Assembly (NCBI GenBank): GCA_037130365.1
Contig: JBAXTE010000011.1
Span: 1 to 64,000 of the forward strand
Direction of reading: 5' to 3'
DNA: 64,000 nucleotides
Source: JBAXTE01 sp037130365
GTDB lineage: Bacteria > Bacteroidota > Bacteroidia > Bacteroidales > WCHB1-69
Shown here: positions 63,391 through 64,000 of the stretch, piece by piece
How the letters are laid out: each line of letters opens with the position of its first letter
Numbering within the stretch: position 1 is the first letter of the stretch
Made by a program: the position numbers and the translations under genes
The notes under the pieces: generated by a model
Database searches by the model: none
Seen by the model: the letters and a program-made list of their open reading frames with translations, nothing else
Told to the model about the DNA's origin: nothing

Positions 63391-64000
63391 ATGAATATCT
63401 TTCAGCCATTTAATTCTCTAAAGGAACACCTATTTGCAAAACTTTACTTTGCTCAATTAATAAGCTTAATAGGCGATTCGTGCACTTGGATAGGAGTGGC
63501 TTTGTTAGCATTTGAATTTGGTGGAGCACAGTCGGCAAAAATATTAGCAACTGCATTAACATTACGCGTTACAGCATTTATTCTTTTTGGCTCTTATGCC
63601 GGGGTTATAGCAGATCGATTTAATAGAAAAAAGATTCTTATTATTACAAACTTAGCTCGAATGTCCATTGTGTTAACATTGGTGTTTATAAATGCAGTTT
63701 GGCAATTATATGTATTGATTTTCTTACTTAATGTGTTCAATGCATTTTTTGCTCCAGCATACAAATCAAGTATTCCACAACTTATTTCAAAGAAAGAGAA
63801 TTATGGTAATGCAATTACGTTGTCAAATGCAACTTGGCAACTGCTTGGTATGCTTGGACCTGGACTTGCTGGAGCTTTAGCATTTTGGTTTGGTTCGCGA
63901 CAGCTATTTTTTTTCGATTCTTTTACATTTGTGCTCTCTTCTCTTTTGGTACTCATGATTCCAATGAAGAGTGTGAATGCAAAGGCAAAAATTAGCTTCA
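63391..64000 (+). CDS. MFS transporter, N-terminal part (runs off window)
   Basis: Open from ATG 63391 (MNIFQPFNSLKEHLFAKLYF) to the window end, about 203 residues. At least five hydrophobic segments, with the MFS loop motif GVIADRFNRKKILII (family GxxxDRxGRR) after helix 2, and APAYKSSIPQLI as in enterobactin-exporter-like (EntS) MFS proteins. Probably a drug or siderophore exporter; the C-terminal half is outside the window. Confidence 0.85.
   Translation, partial: MNIFQPFNSLKEHLFAKLYFAQLISLIGDSCTWIGVALLAFEFGGAQSAKILATALTLRVTAFILFGSYAGVIADRFNRKKILIITNLARMSIVLTLVFINAVWQLYVLIFLLNVFNAFFAPAYKSSIPQLISKKENYGNAITLSNATWQLLGMLGPGLAGALAFWFGSRQLFFFDSFTFVLSSLLVLMIPMKSVNAKAKISF

Overview
The window looks like chromosomal DNA of a low-GC, free-living member of the Bacteroidota. 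The evidence is a C-terminal type IX secretion sorting domain (protein ending at 42691), WG-repeat proteins, a tail-fibre-like N-terminus on a giant surface protein, a Bacteroidota-type MurA with Asp in place of the catalytic Cys, many multi-PAS hybrid histidine kinases, scarcity of Shine-Dalgarno sites, and a few TAnnTTTG-like -7 promoter boxes. I saw no rRNA, tRNA, CRISPR array or intact transposase gene.

Layout. 1-6900: a PAP2 phosphatase, then the wreck of a YefM-YoeB toxin-antitoxin pair. The yoeB gene is cut in two by a 5.7-kb segment that carries a 1633-residue surface protein, and the two halves rejoin in frame across an 8-bp direct repeat (984-991 and 6703-6710). 6939-9364: a copper export operon (CopA ATPase plus a small HMA chaperone). 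9774-15434: an HD-domain protein, a secreted purple-acid-phosphatase-like protein, a WG-repeat protein and a GT-C/TPR membrane protein. 16180-39276: a 23-kb sensory island with six histidine kinases (1645, 729, 1377, 984, 695 and about 1590 residues) plus a CheR methyltransferase, with no CheB, no kinase-free response regulator and no DNA-binding output gene. 39494-44581: a T9SS cargo protein, a TPR protein, a DUF4846 lipoprotein and a small unknown. 44886-49058 (minus strand): PlsY, a membrane-anchored Bcp peroxiredoxin, a DUF1295 membrane protein and a DhaL-DegV fusion.

49617-57983 (plus strand): murA followed by eight closely packed genes, an alpha/alpha-toroid protein, an AAC(3)-like acyltransferase, an acyl carrier protein, an SDR, a metallo-beta-lactamase-fold hydrolase, a ketoacyl-ACP synthase III, a deacetylase-like protein and a FemAB/GNAT-like protein. 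I read this as a candidate pathway that makes a short acyl group on a dedicated carrier protein and attaches it to an amino sugar of a surface glycan; this is inference. 58094-64000: a decayed AAA ATPase, uracil phosphoribosyltransferase, an ABC permease, a lipocalin, a D-Ala-D-Ala dipeptidase, a nucleoid-associated protein and the start of an MFS transporter.

Non-coding DNA is unusually structured. Five intergenic places (1-86, 9476-9563, 15637-15720, 45601-45683, 49472-49556) hold a two-hairpin element in the same orientation: the outer clamp CCCG...CGAGG with a bulged A is kept while the inner stem sequences change in a compensating way. Other gaps hold tandem repeats of 73, 99 and 24 bp and mosaics of shared short words.
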